A stretch of 64,000 nucleotides of DNA, taken from positions 13,206,001-13,270,000 of the forward strand of contig NC_052134.2 of NCBI RefSeq assembly GCF_016086655.4, in the 5' to 3' direction. This DNA is from Lepeophtheirus salmonis. Lineage: Eukaryota > Arthropoda > Copepoda > Siphonostomatoida > Caligidae. The notes beneath the pieces are model-generated. The model saw nothing but the letters and a program-made list of their open reading frames with translations, did not search any database and was not told where the DNA came from. Below are positions 1-11,994 of this stretch, piece after piece; positions within the stretch are counted from its first letter, which is position 1; the number at the start of each line of letters is the position of its first letter. Both the position numbers and the translations under genes were made by a program.

Positions 1-639
1 CAGGATTTTGATCCCCTTGTTGACAAGTGGTTCACTTGTGTAACCCGAAGGCTGTGTTGTATTACAAAATATATTATAAAGGTTTTAATCCCCCTTAGGG
101 AAAAGCTGTCCACCTCCACAACCTGTTGGCTGAGGTATATTTTGCTAATAAAATGGTGTATCTTGTGACAATTTCTTATCATACAATAGTTTGATTGTCT
201 GAATACTATATATATTTCAATGAAAATACACTAGCTAATCAAATTGCTTGCAAATAAATTGTATCAACATCAAATCATAAAATCCTTAATGATTAAATTG
301 CTTGCAATGAACTGTTTAATAATCAAAGTACCCACAATCATTTTAGTGAAAATGTAAATGAACTTAAACTGTGCACTTTATTTTGAATTTTATAGATTGG
401 CCGGGTATTTGCATGTTGCCCACTCTAACGGACATTCTGCAAAATACTCGATTTATTACATTGGCCGTAACATTATACATACATGTCTACTAAAACAAAA
501 AGACACTAAAATTTAATCAAAGGCATAAAACAATACAAAAATTCATATATCACGCAAAAATAAAAACAAAAATTTGAAGGAAAAAAAATACTGAATGGTA
601 GAGTTTGTTTATAAAATGACTATATTTTTTAAAACACGA
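1..639. other. AT-rich stretch without recognisable gene
   Basis: No reading frame with a recognisable domain, RNA gene or clear repeat was seen on either strand. The first 130 bases hold two weakly similar C-rich segments (near 10 and 90) that could be a decayed duplication, but the match is too poor to call. Confidence 0.4.
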
Positions 640-1140
640 AGATGAAGTTTAACAGCGGATAAGACACCTGATAATTCATAGTCCGAGGAAGCACGTTTTG
701 CATACTAGATATTATAATATGATTTGTAATAGCTGGATTAATAATCTTCTCCATTTTTCCAGGGTAAAAGGATAAAAAAAGTACTTTCTTCACGTTATAA
801 AAAACAAAATGTTCCTTTAAAAGTTTGTCGATGCCAATACTTCTAGGACATAGAGTACCACATTCAATGAGAAAATCATTGCTTGTCTCGTCTTTGGTCT
901 GACAAAAGCCACATTTGCATTTATCTCCCTAAAAAAATTTGCCCTTACTTTTAGAGTACCGCAAAGTATTCTATATTTAAGCCATTTTTATGATGAAGAT
1001 ACTAAGGAATTTCTTATAACGCTTATGTTCTTTCTTACATGGCAATTTGTTGCCCTTCTCTCCCGGTATTTATGTAAAGGGTCCAATGTCGGAGTTTCAA
1101 TAGCCTTACGTTTTGGCAATGCAGGTCTTGGAACTGGTAC
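640..1140 (-). pseudogene. C-terminal relic of a non-LTR (LINE) reverse transcriptase ORF
   Basis: Read on the minus strand, the stretch around 960-850 gives a cysteine cluster (GDKCKCGFCQTKDET, then FLIECGTLCPR). Before it comes a segment resembling the leucine and arginine-rich lead-in (ILCGTLKVRANFF) that precedes the terminal zinc-binding motif of many LINE polyproteins, where the usual form is C-x-C-G...ET...H...L..C.......R. The expected histidine is replaced by N or D, and stop codons and frame changes interrupt the rest. No reverse transcriptase core is seen, so this would be a 5'-truncated dead copy. The call rests on a short motif, and an unrelated cysteine-rich fragment is possible. 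Confidence 0.4.
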
Positions 1141-1257
1141 ATAACTCCCTAAAGTTAATTTATAAAGTTAGAAGGCCATATTGTGTAAATTAGCCGACCC
1201 CTAATTATTCTGGAGAATGGCGGTTATATTCTTATAGTGTTTTTCTTCTAAAAAATA

Positions 1258-2083
1258 TAGGCTGGGGAAAAGTAATTTCGTATTTCCCACTTTATTTTAA
1301 CTAAGTATATCTTTTTCATCATCGGTCACATCAGATGATACATAAAGGCATTTTCAAGGTGTGAGTGTATACTATAAGGACTTTTTGCCAGTATTGTGCA
1401 TGACCGATTCAGTCATTTGCGGAAGGAAGATACAACAACCAAACTAGATTTTTGGGTGCCATACGACCTCACCTTTAAAAAATCTAATTAACCGAATTTC
1501 CTACTCCGAATCGCTTCTGAATCAATAGACAATCGATCCATTTCTGAAGCAGATCATGACTGGTGATGAAAATGGATAAGAGATTGTGATTCAAAGCCAA
1601 CAAAGCGGCCCAGAATGTTGCCAAGTCAGAAGGTGTGGCTCTGTGTTTAGTGGGATTGTTTGAAATAATATACTATGAGCTGCTCCCCAATGGCCAAACG
1701 ATCAATTTTCCCTCTACAGTTAACAAATCGAGTGTTTGAAGATCGCAATTGAACAGAAACGTTCAGCATTGGTGAATAGGAGAGGAGTCGTGTTTTATCA
1801 TGACAAAGCTATGGCACATTCATCTTTGATCCGTAGCTCGGATGGGAAGTTCTTATGAATACACCCTAGAGTCTGAAGCTGGCAACAAGTGACCACCACC
1901 TGTTCCTTTCTATGACAACATGCCAGGGGTAAAAATGTTGCTTAAACAGAACCCTGTGAAAATTGGTTGTTCAATTTTTTTGCAAACAGAATGGGGAATA
2001 CTTGGCTTAAATTGCATGTTTGTAACACTTCTTACAAAACATTGAAATCATGCGAAAAATACAAAATTACTTTTCCCCCCACC
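1258..2083 (+). mobile_element. Internally deleted mariner (irritans-like) transposon relic
   Basis: The ends are inverted copies of each other: ggggaaaagtaatttcgta near 1264 and the reverse complement of tacaaaattacttttcccc near 2060-2078. Between them the plus strand carries mariner transposase fragments in shifting frames: VPYDLT near 1460, the first catalytic region TGDEKW near 1560, VWLCVWWDC near 1640, and GWEVLMNTP near 1840 followed by a lost SPDLAPSDY block. Full mariners are about 1.3 kb; this one is about 0.83 kb and lacks the N-terminal helix-turn-helix. Many stops and frameshifts show it is dead. The flanking TA target site is preserved at the left and blurred at the right. Confidence 0.85.
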
Positions 2084-4600
2084 TGAATGGATAATGGAAA
2101 AAGGTTCTACTACTTATTGGTTTTGACAAGATAGTAAATGAAATATAAGAAGATTAAATATAATTTTATGTACTTTTTTGTAATTTAACAATATATATAT
2201 ATGTAAATGCCTATTAGTGACATATGAACGAATCATCAAAATACTTCCCCTCGAAGAATCCTTGAAAAATAGTATTTGCATCCTCTTAAATTCATTTTGT
2301 GATTCAATGTTACTTATATTGTAACAATCTTTATAATATTCCTTATTTAGAAGTAGGAAATTGTTAGGGTTAGATATTGAAGGGAAATGTGAATTTTTTT
2401 CCCTTTATTTTGAAGTATTGAAAGATAAATGGGAAAAAATGAACAGTGTTAATATTCTTATTGTCCCAACCTGTTGGTCTTGACCAATGCCAAGAGGTCA
2501 TTAGTTAATTCGAGCCGAATGTGTATATAATATAAAATATGATGTAAAATATATAAATACGAAGCGGGTTTTCATTAAGAGCTCTTCAACTTATTTGATA
2601 AATAAAACACAAACATTTAAACATTTTGCCAAATTTATTTTTTCAGTACAAACTACCAAAATATATAATTACGTATAATAATCCACTTCTCTAACATGAC
2701 CCCCATGATTACGTTTACAGAAGTAAAATCGCTAAACCCAATTTCCCCCCCTACTTTTTCAAATAAATAGACCGATATTTAGTAATATTGTGTTCGATAT
2801 TTTCTCTGAGCTCTTCTGACGTCGCCAGCTTATTGGTGTAAACCAACGACTTCATGTGACCCCAAAGAAAATAATAATGTAAAATTAGTGATCGCACAAC
2901 TGATGGGGCCAATCAACTGCTTCGCAATAAGTCGATTATAACGTTTGCTGTGTGACAAGTGGCATCGTCTTATTGAAACCACGTATTTGTCGAGTCCATA
3001 CCTTACAATTAGAGAAAAAAGACCAGTTATCATGGTGCGATAGTTATTTCCATTTACATTAACTTGACAATTTTTAAATGATTTAATAAAATATTTTTGG
3101 TTCCTCCACTTCCTATCACATTCAAGTACATCTGAACTAAAGTTTAAACACTATTTTAAGTTATAAGAGCTTGATGCTCCGGCATAACATCCAATGACAA
3201 AAAAGCCACAAAAAAAAAAGTAATTGTTTGCTACAGTTACATTTTTTAAACTATAGATTGAAAAATATATTGTATACTAGATGGTTTCTTGATGGTATCA
3301 GGAGCATATGGCAAATCAAAAAAAAGTACTCTATTAGGGAAAAAAACCTTAGAGATTTTTGATGAGACGAAAATATGAAAACTCTTCAGATATGTTCTCC
3401 AAGAGATAGGATCAAAGCCAGATAGAGGAAATCGAAGAAAGATACTTCTAACTTAATCACATATCTCAAGAGAGTAGAGTCAACTCCTTCCTCGCACAAA
3501 GGATATTTAAAAATTGCAACATTGAAGCGATCCATTCACAATCAGTAGGGAATTTCAATATTTCAAATATAATTATTATTTACTTTATTGGAATTTGTAC
3601 GAAGCACGTCATTATAAAGAAATATTAATTATTACGAAGTATGACGTCTTTATCGTTACATTGAAATAGTGAACATTATTAAGATAATTTATTAAATTAT
3701 TATAACGTATGCTTATAATAGTATGTTAAATAAGTGTAGGTAAATTTAAAAAAATACTACTAAAATAACTATAATATTAATTATAAATTTTAATGGAAGT
3801 TATAAGCAGAGAATCAAACAAATTTAAAATGACAAATGATAGGTTGTAGAAGTTAATAATATAAAATAAAACAAATTGATTCAACAAATAATTGATGACA
3901 TTATACATATACAAAATGAAATGATACATTTTATAAAGAAATAAATATACTTATAAGCAGAATAGTATATGCATTGGCAATGCGGACAAAACTATTAAGA
4001 AAAGAGAGGCACATTATCTTTAGGAGTCTATAATTATCTTCTACTTGTTTTCCAATGACTAAAGATGCACACATGTAAGAAAGAAATCAAGGGTCCAGAC
4101 TCTTTTTATTCCTCACTTGGGCTTTCAGTGGATTATTCTGTCTTTTTTTGGAACTCATTAGTTATTATCATGCCCGGTTCCAGAACAAAATGCTTTGAGG
4201 TGCATCTAAGATTACAGTGTATGCACCAATACTATACTATAACCAGCTGCCCAGCTTCAGTTCAGACTTTACTTTTTTACTCACAGGCCTTTCTACAATA
4301 GACAAGCACTTCTGCGTAGTTCTACTGAGATGTCGGTAAAAAACCACTGTGCTTAAAAGATGGTATCATATCATGTGCTGTTATGTGGAGAATATTTCAG
4401 CTACAACATGTAATGTGTAAAAAAGAACAGAATTCTACACTTTGACTGCAATTCAAAAATAACGTTTCTTTTTATAAATTTGATATAACAAACAATTGAA
4501 CATGGCCACTTAAAAATAAAACCAATTTTAGCTGAACAAGGAAGGAACACCTTCAGAATTTGAGCTTAGTCCAAAAAGTAATTGGTATAATTCTTAAAGT
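2084..4600. other. AT-rich intergenic stretch
   Basis: No coding region with a recognisable domain was found. It holds short AT microsatellites (an (AT)n run near 2196-2204) and long A/T-rich segments around 3560-3960. Short open frames at 2830-3033 and 4065-4301 show no domain and read like chance. The part next to 4600 may hold the decayed 3' end of the hAT element whose coding remains start just to the right. Confidence 0.5.
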
Positions 4601-6154
4601 TTACAGAGCAGTAAATAAAATACAATAAAAAGAAATTTGGTTTCTTATGAACTTCTTATTGTTTCCTTCTTCAAAGCAATCTGGATGAGACAGGCTTTTC
4701 TTTTTTGGAACAGCTCCTTCTGTGTTCACTGAACACATTTTGAGAGTTACAAATGAATTTTTACATGTTGCAGTTGATGCACGAAAGGTAAAACTCAGCT
4801 TGAGGGTTTTTAGCACAGTATGTACAGCTGCTAGAGGCTAACAGTATCACATCATAATGTCCTGTGTGGTCCATTTTTCATTTGATTTGGCCATTTCGTC
4901 GAGCAGAAACTGCTGATGCTACAGCAAACTCAGCTTCCTCCATCTCTGTGCCAATTGCCTGTTTCTTACACTGAATCTTGCTTTCACATCTCCCACTACA
5001 GCATCCAGAGTACTGAAATACAGTCTTTTACACCCAGTCCTTTATTCCACTTCCAGTTGAAAATGACCAACTGTGGTATCCACCACAATAGTCATTCAAG
5101 TGGCTCAAATTTCTTGTCATTTCTGTAGGGATACTGAACCTCAGGAGGTTCTGTGGTCTGTCTCTCTTGAGAGAATTTCTCCCAAACTGAGTATCACATC
5201 TCAGCTTCTTAACACACCAATGTACTTTGGACCAGTCTGATACCAGTATAGAGGTATGTGGATTTGTCTTGGAGTCCATTGTTTGGAAGATCAAGAAAAC
5301 TCAATACTTGATGTGTCATGTCAGCAATGAACAGGAAGCTGGCCTGGGTAATGGCCTTAAAAAGCCCAATGGCGTCCATTCGTACCTCTGCTGTACTGGT
5401 TTGGGTGCTTTCGATCACACGAAGAAAGATGACAATGTTGTCAATTGATTTCAGGATCACAGTCACTGTAGACAGGTGGCCTGTCTACCGTTACTCAAGA
5501 AACCTCTTTAACTTCTCTCCCATATACACTGCAGCCACTGTAGGCTTCTTGAAGTACTTGTAGAGTGAGGTGCATACACTGAAAAAGTTTACCATTGCAA
5601 AATCATAAGACATGGCGTACACCACAACCAAATGCAACTGATGATTAAAGCAGTGTACATAAGGTACTTCTCTCTGCAATATTTATTGCACGATTTTCTG
5701 CATCCCTCCGTTTACTCCAGACATGACACTTGCCCCATCTTAACCCTGACTGAGTACATTTGCTGTATATATCCCAATGTCTCTCAACTGTGCCAAAACC
5801 AGCTGAGTCAGAGACTTGGTATCACATTGTTTGGTGATGGCCATTGAGACAAGTCACTCCCTTAGAGTGTTTCTTGTGTCCACGTAGCGAAGCACAGTGC
5901 ATATATTTTCGCAGCAAGGGGAATCTTTTGTGCCATAAACTTTAATGTGTACCAAGCCTCTCCCATATCTTTCACTATTTATTCTGTGATGATTATACTC
6001 ATGATTTCAATAATTTTATTTTGTACGTGATATGATATGTTTGTGGCATTCGCAGTGATGGTGCTAAAAATCCAAGCAAGTTCCTTGTCCTTTTTTAGAG
6101 CGGAATCGATCAATGCAAGAACAATACCACTGGCCACCTCACTTCTTGTATCAT
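4601..6154 (-). pseudogene. hAT transposase relic (ZMYM1/DUF4371-type), C-terminal two thirds
   Basis: On the minus strand, fragments occur in the order found in hAT transposases of the ZMYM1-like, DUF4371 type. Near 6130-6010 lies the IDSALKKDKELAW block with NKIIEIMSIIITE; at 5679-5491 VPYVHCFNHQLHLVV and the KYFKKPTVAAVY segment; at 5466-5209 AEVRMDAIGLFKA and LYTGIRLVQS; at 4816-4600 the start of the C-terminal dimerisation region (ASTATCKNSF...LKM, where CERSFS is usual). Several frameshifts and stops separate these pieces, so it cannot make protein. The N-terminal part lies beyond a Gypsy element at 10371-11129, and the frame continues across the insertion. It is a different family from the hAT at 19496-23675. 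Confidence 0.85.
6150..6154. repeat. Target-site duplication (ATCAT) of the Gypsy element, left copy
   Basis: ATCAT stands directly outside the left LTR and is repeated at 10366-10370 directly outside the right LTR. Five bases is a usual duplication length for LTR element integrases. Removing the element and one copy restores a continuous hAT reading frame. Confidence 0.85.
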
Positions 6155-6324
6155 AGTGTAGTCTTGTATTACTTAATACTAACTCTCTTTATTCTTTGAT
6201 TTACATGTGTACCCCATACATTTGAGACACAGATAAACAAACAACAAAAGCAAAAACAGACATAAATAAATACATACATAAAATATAATATATAATGCGA
6301 CTAATAAACACGACATATTCCACA
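6155..6324 (-). repeat. 3' LTR of the Gypsy element
   Basis: 170 bp, matching 10196-10365. On the element strand it begins TGTGGAATATG and should end in ACA. Here the last base has changed, so the canonical terminal CA is lost in this copy but kept in the other. Confidence 0.9.
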
Positions 6325-6335
6325 TCTCCCTTTCT
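6325..6335 (-). promoter_or_regulatory. Polypurine tract
   Basis: On the minus strand the sequence AGAAAGGGAGA abuts the 3' LTR. This is the position and composition of the plus-strand DNA synthesis primer in LTR retrotransposons. Confidence 0.75.
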
Positions 6336-6716
6336 ATGAATGAAGTCAACCTTAAACATAATCGTTGTAGATCGCTGGGGGCTTAGACACCCGTCTCGAC
6401 TTAGTAACAGTGTCTTTTAGAACTGCTGGACCTGGTTCTTTTGTGTCCTGATTAATTTCTTTAGATTTAGAATTTTCTAGGCGAGGAGATGGCATCTTAT
6501 TTAAATGGGCCCAATTTCTTCTATACGAGCCAGTATCCGTTTCAATGATATAGGAACGTGGTGTTGAATTCCCTATAACAATCCCAGACTGTCTTCTATC
6601 TGGTATTACAACTTCATCTCCTTTCTAAAGAGTAATCAAAGGTTTTGCTGCGGGTCTTCGATCAAGATTAATCTTTTGTGCCGTTTTTATTTTCCTCCAA
6701 CTGATGAAGAGCCTGG

Positions 6717-9422
6717 CTAGGTATTACTATTGGAAATAACTGGCATGCAGCTACAGGAACGAACTTTTGTTTTTAACCTTCTTCCCATCATTAACTCAGC
6801 TGGGGAATATCCATTGGAGAGAGGAACGGCTCTAAAATTTAATAGAACTAAATAAGGGTCTTGATAACAGTCTTTTAACAGTTTGGACTGCTCTCTATGC
6901 TTCTCCATTTCCTGATGAATGTCCAGGACTGCTTGTAAGATGACGGAAACCACATTCATTGTTTAATAGTTTGAACTCTTTTGATGTATAATAACTGGCG
7001 TTATCAGACCTCCCTTGATCTGGGATTTCAAATCTAGAAAATACACGTTTCATTCTATCAATGACTCCCTTCGATGTTGTCGTTTGTAAACTAGCCACTT
7101 CAATCCATCTTGAATAATAGTCCACAAAAACAATGTACTGTTTCCCATTTACTTCATAAACACCCGTAGCGATATATTGTCACGGGCTTTGAGCAAGCTT
7201 TGTTGGCATTAACGGCTCCGAATGATTTTTCCTGTTGGCTTGACATCTCTGGCAATTTCCAATAAGTTCTTCAAAAAATGTCATTAATCCCGGCCACCAT
7301 ACCGTGTTCCGAGCCATAGCTTTACATTTGACAATACCTTGATGTCCTTCATGTATTTGATCTAACACATCCAATTTCATTGCAGAGGGAATCACTACTC
7401 TAGTTCCCATCATCAACAACCCTCCTACAACTGTCATTTTTGCTCGATAAGCGTAATATAGTCCAACAAGTCCTTTAACAAGATGTTTATCAGGCCATCC
7501 TTCTGATGCATAGATCATAATTTGTCTACAAACTTCATCTTCTTGCTGATGATGAATAATTTCTTCTAACTTGCTATTGGGGATAGGTACTTCTTCTAGC
7601 AGATGATTTTCATATAATTCCAATTCTCTGTAAAAAGTATATTCTTCCTTGTTATCCATTGGAGATCGTGAAAGTGCACCAGCCGTATTCAAATTTTTAC
7701 ACGGAATATGTATTGGCGTAAAAGAATATTGCATTAGCTTCATCCTCATTCTTTGAATCCTTACTGGAAGTTTATCTAAATCAACTTCGTCGACAATAAC
7801 GGAATCAACGGTTTATGATCAGTTTCTAATCAAATGTCTTTACCCAGAATGTAAACTGAAAATCTATCACCCACAAAAGTTGACGCTAGAGCTTCTTTTT
7901 CGATTTGAGCATATCTTTGCTCGGCTTCTGAGAGACTTTTGGAAGTGTACGCCTCTAGCGCCCATCTATCATCGTGCTTTTGCATGAGGACTCCTCCCAA
8001 TCCATAAGAAGAAGCGTCCGCTGAGACTTTCGTTTCTAACGACGAGTCGTATGTTTTCAATACCGGCTTCCTAGTGAGACTCTTCTTTATATCCTCCAAC
8101 GGCTTCTCCTGCTCTGGACCCCAATACCATCCACTAGTAGATTTCAGAAGTTTTCGTATGGGTTGCGTCCTAGTTGCTAAGTCTGGCAAGAATTTCATGA
8201 GCTGATTGACAGTTCCAATCAACCCTCTAACCTCACTAACATTTTCAGGAGCGCTCATCTTCATGATCGCGTCAACTTTCTCTTTTGAGCTTTCCCCACC
8301 ATTTGCTCCAACAATTTGACCCAAGAAATCTATTTGGTTTTGAGCGAATCGACACTTTTCCTTATTTAAAGTGACTCCAGCATATTTCAACTTCCTTAAG
8401 GTTTGTACAAGTCGTTCATCGTGCTCCTCTTTTTCTTCCCGAATACAACAATATCATCTATAAAACAAACTACTCCTTGTTGACTTCCCAAAATCCTATA
8501 GATTTCACTATGAACTTCTCAGGGCCTGATTTAATTCCGAAGGGTATCCTTTTGTACATGAATATCCCGAACGGCGTTATAAAAGTAGTAAGCTTTCTGG
8601 ATTATTCCTCCAAACACACCTGATGAAATCCTGTGTTGGCATCCTCCCATTAAAGAAATAGTATAATTTACTGTAGGAAGGATAAGGAGTTTCCTTTTCA
8701 CTGCTAAAGTCAATTTGGTTAGATCTACACAAATTCTAACTCTGTCCTTTCCTTTCGGAACCACTACCATAGGAGAACAACAGTCTGATGGCTCCACACA
8801 CGCCTCAATGACATCTAATTTTACGAGCTTTTTCCATTCTTGTTTTACTAGAGGTAGAAGTGGAATTGATATCCTCCTTGGAAGTCATGCCACTGTAAGG
8901 CTCCACATTCGATTCAATTTTAGTTTTGTATTCCCCTTCATACATCCCAAGTCCATGAAACATAGATTTGAATTCCGGAGAACTAATCGGATCCGTTGTT
9001 ACTTGCTGGATAAACTTGACCAATCCTAATGCACTACTGGCCTCTCTTCCAAATAATAGAGTACCAGAAGAAAGAACATATATTTCTTCATGAATCTTCC
9101 TGTCTTTTTTCTTAATCTCTCCTATGAACACACCAATCACAGGTAACTTCTTATGATCCGGTCCATTCAGTAATTTTGTAGGATTTTTTAATATATATTT
9201 ATTGAAATGAAGATCATAAACGCTTTTGGGTACGACCGTTACATCGGCCCCAGTATCTATATTGAAATAAAGAGGTTTGCCTCCCACATACACTTCAGTC
9301 CTCCAAGCGCTATTACTATTCTTGTTTGCTATTGCTTTATATCCACCCTTCCTATCAAATAGTCCGGTGAACCAGGTAATTCCTCCACAACCTCTTGAAC
9401 AATCCTTAGCTGATTTCTGCAC
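6717..9422 (-). pseudogene. pol: Gypsy Pol polyprotein relic: protease, RT, RNase H, integrase
   Basis: Protease: FNIDTGADVTVV, with the catalytic Asp near 9257, then LLFGREASSALGL. RT: PSDCCSPMVVVPKG and RICVDLTKL near 8790-8700, FIDDIVVFG (the YxDD box) at 8464-8453, then LNKEKCRFAQNQIDFLG. RNase H: DASSYGLGGVLMQ and SLSEAEQRYAQIEKEALA, about 8050-7890. Integrase: zinc finger HEGHQG...CQRCQ about 7350-7240; core with VDYYSRWIEV (first Asp), SDNASYY (second Asp) and SSGNGEA (catalytic Glu region), about 7130-6900; C-terminal part NGYSPAELMMGRR near 6810-6780. Stops and frameshifts break it into at least five open segments. Family assignment is secure; activity is excluded. Confidence 0.9.
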
Positions 9423-9429
9423 ACTTTAA

Positions 9430-10130
9430 CCTAGTGCCCAGTTCCCTTGCATTTACTGCCATTTGCTTGATATTTGTCTCACTGGTGTACCTCTTTTCCA
9501 CACCACAGGCAAGATTTTCTCATTCATCTTTGAGGTTTGAAGTTCTGGTGCTGCACTTTATCCTGCTGTCTTTTGTCTTTTTTAAATCTTCGGGTTCCAA
9601 TCGCCAGTTCCTGAACCTTTGACTAATTTTTAATCTCAAGAGCCCATCTCCCTGAAAATTGTTCTGCAATTTTATTTTTGATAAACTCGTCCCTCATATC
9701 TCCATAAAAACATGTATTCACAAGGGTATTACTCTTGGATAGAAAATTATCGAAATTTTCTCCCTCCTCCTATTTGCATCGATTGAATTTATATCTCTCA
9801 TACATTACATTCGTCTTTGGAATGCAGAATTTTTGAAATTTTAATAGAATAGTCTCCGGGTTGTTCTTGTCCTCCTCTGGGACATATCCTGCCTCTCCTT
9901 CCGTTCCTGATGCGAGTACCCACACAAGACCATTATAAATCCTAAGAGCCTTCTCACCTACTAGGTTTAAGAGGATAGCACTTTTTCTTTCTTTGGACCA
10001 CCTGTCCAATCCAGTGGCAACCACATAAATCTTGTATTGCTGGCAAACATCCTAAATTCTCACTAGCACTGCTAGAGAGATCCAATGACTTTGGAGGAGG
10101 TAGGCTATTACTATTTCAAACCATTTTCTG
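9430..10130 (-). pseudogene. gag: Gypsy Gag relic with paired zinc knuckles
   Basis: The minus strand from about 10050 reads VVATGLDRWSKERKSAILLNLVGEKALRIYNGL, which matches the capsid-like part of Gag in K02A2.6-type Gypsy elements (ATGL...K...LL..IG..AL.IY). Nearer to Pol, about 9520-9425, come two Cys-rich knuckles, CLWCGKEVHQ and CKGTGH.VKVC, each damaged by a stop codon. Gag would bind and package the element RNA. The start codon was not identified, and several frame breaks lie between 9770 and 9520. Confidence 0.75.
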
Positions 10131-10182
10131 TCCCGGAACAATTCCAATGCACCCTTAATTCGCTAATGTTTTTTTTCGTTTT

Positions 10183-10195
10183 ACTCCAGACACCA
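10183..10195 (-). promoter_or_regulatory. Primer binding site, tRNA-Leu type
   Basis: Directly inside the 5' LTR the minus strand reads TGGTGTCTGGAGT. This complements the 3' end of tRNA-Leu (ACTCCTGACACCA) with one mismatch. It fits Gypsy elements that use tRNA-Leu and fixes the inner edge of the LTR. Confidence 0.75.
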
Positions 10196-10365
10196 TGTGT
10201 AGTCTTGTATTACTTAATACAAACTCTCTTTATTCTATAATTTACACGTATACTACGTACATTTGAGACGCCGATAAACAAACAACAAAAGCATAAACAG
10301 ACATAAATAAATACATACATAAAATATAATACATAATGAGACTAATAAAGACGACATATTCCACA
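10196..10365 (-). repeat. 5' LTR of the Gypsy element
   Basis: 170 bp, starting TG and ending CA on the element strand, flanked outside by ATCAT (10366-10370) and inside by the primer binding site. It would hold the promoter and poly(A) site of the element. No clean TATA box was picked out. Confidence 0.9.
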
Positions 10366-10370
10366 ATCAT

Positions 10371-11129
10371 CTGAGGAACGAAAAGGGAGGTGGTTTCAAG
10401 CTATAAATTGAATGATGTCAACAATAGTTACTACATAGGTGTGGTTCCTCTCCAGTTATGCTCCATTTACTACTCTGGAGATCTCTGTACGTGTTGAACG
10501 CTTCTCCTTCCACAATGCCACTGACTTCATGTGCTCTTTTTTGGGGGCATGCCTTCCCAGCCCCTTTCCACGTACAAGAGCCTAGCGCCAGTTGTTGTAT
10601 CCAGTCATGGTGAAAGCATCAGTGCTGTTTTTATTCAACCCAAAGTTTCTGCTAACACTGTATAAAATTGAATCTTTCTCACATAATATTCTAGCCATTA
10701 TCTAGCAACAAACCACGAGCTGCGAAAGGAACGCTTTACTCAACTGTACAGGTGAGTCAGATATGTTTTAAGAAATACCTGGGTAGGATGTGTTGTTCAG
10801 AGATCCCCTGTTCAGAGATCCCTCCTAGACTATTTGTCTAGGAGTAAGGGTGGCGCCAGCACAGACAGTGAGTCGTTCAGGGTTGAGCTGGCGTTGCTAA
10901 TGCAAGCCTCGACAACAGTTATAGAACTGATGTTGACATAAGCGAAAGTAATGTCAACTTTTCCAGCTGCCGCGTGAGCCACATTGTCTCCATCTTCCTC
11001 TCTGCTCTGGTTAATGTTCTCTGCTATGTTCTTTTTATGCACTTTTCGGATATCCATTGCTAAATGGATATCAAACAGATATACATATAACAGTTGCTGC
11101 CGAAGAAGTTCAACGTCACTACCGTCCAC
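10371..11129 (-). pseudogene. hAT transposase relic, N-terminal part (TTF-type zinc finger side)
   Basis: Minus-strand frames near 10620-10460 read FGLNKNSTDAFTMTGYNNWR and then HMKSVALWKEKRS, matching the TTF-type zinc finger and its tail in ZMYM1-like hAT transposases (typically F..TGF.NW+.A......H..S..H). Next to the Gypsy boundary (10400-10371) the frame reads NHLPFRSSDD, the block that in this family leads into the region found left of the Gypsy element. An open frame of 99 codons at 11129-10830 may be the N-terminus, but it shows no domain. Stops interrupt the rest. The terminal inverted repeat of the element was not found. Confidence 0.75.
10793..10844. repeat. Tandem 15-mer followed by a perfect hairpin
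   Basis: The motif gttcagagatccc occurs twice in tandem. It is followed at 10822-10844 by ctcctagac, a 5-base spacer and gtctaggag, a perfect 9-bp stem. It lies in the hAT relic region and its role is unknown. Confidence 0.6.
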
Positions 11130-11771
11130 GACATGGATATACTATGGGTCCGTGCATTTTGAATACGACGATGGCATGCCACACGATACCACCCGGCGGC
11201 CAATCACAGCAGCGCTGAAACATTGCTACCTCAAGTGTAATATTGCTTTATACAACAAATGGGAAGGGGCATCTACACAATAAACAATCCTTCCATTAAA
11301 GAAAATGAGATCCAGTGAGTGAGTTTATTTATACAAAAGCTAGCAAATATTTAATAAAATAACCCTTTGAATGGTACAAATTATGTATTAACAATGCTTA
11401 TAACCAAAGTAGTGAAGGATTTTGTACTTTCTAAACTTTGAATATTTATAAATCTTTTTTTATTTTTTTTATTTTTGTGGTGACATGTGTTAGTTTTTCT
11501 TCATCGTAATAACACTCCTCATGACTATAAAGAATTATTGCAGTATTGCATACGATATGAAATAACATTACAAATTTAATTACATCCTCAGAGCCGTTAG
11601 AAATTAAAAGAATTTTAGGGGAGAACATATTGTTATCCCAATTATCTGGACAAAAGCTTGAAATAATTTATTTCAATATAAATAAAATGGTGTCTATACT
11701 TTCTCCAATACTGAAGCTAAGAGATTCCATTTTTTTTATCATCATTAGCATAATCTAATCCCTGGATGGCA
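11130..11771. other. Unassigned sequence at the edge of the hAT relic
   Basis: The first 150 bases are unusually GC-rich for the window (cccggcggccaatcacagcagcgctg near 11200-11225) and contain a CCAAT-type motif, so they could be the 5' control region of the hAT relic. The rest is AT-rich with no recognisable feature. Confidence 0.35.
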
Positions 11772-11990
11772 AATCAATAGTCATCGGCCCTCAAAATTCT
11801 TGAGTGAAGGCGGGAGTGCGCTCATTTGTTGTGATTAACAAACTATAGCTGGAGCTCGCTCGCCATTTTAGAAGAGTGATAAAATCGCATGAATTCTTGC
11901 TCATTTACATAAGTTTATATTACTTTTTCGGTTTCTACATCTTATGAGATAACATCAAAAATTGGATTTTTCACAAATCGTACGCAACGC
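11772..11990 (+). repeat. Dispersed repeat, copy A (5' part only)
   Basis: About 220 bases match 16808-17030 and 63288-63500. Shared landmarks are a ctcaaaattcttgag-like start, a gagcgc-rich segment, gccattttagaagag, then tcatttacataa and cttatgagataacatc. Copy A stops where the other two continue into a zinc-finger ORF. Confidence 0.8.
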
Positions 11991-11994
11991 TTAA

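Larger units (their letters stand above)
6155..10365 (-). mobile_element. Gypsy-type LTR retrotransposon, full length but decayed
   Basis: The element is bounded by two 170-bp direct repeats and transcribed on the minus strand. Order from its 5' end: LTR (10365-10196), primer binding site, Gag with zinc knuckles, aspartic protease, reverse transcriptase, RNase H, integrase, polypurine tract, LTR (6324-6155). Protease before RT and integrase last is the Ty3/Gypsy order. The length (4.2 kb) and the protein text resemble the K02A2.6-like Gypsy elements common in invertebrate genomes. By eye the LTRs differ at roughly 15 of 170 positions, and the coding region has many stops and frameshifts, so the insertion is old and inactive. 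It sits inside the hAT transposase relic. Confidence 0.92.
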
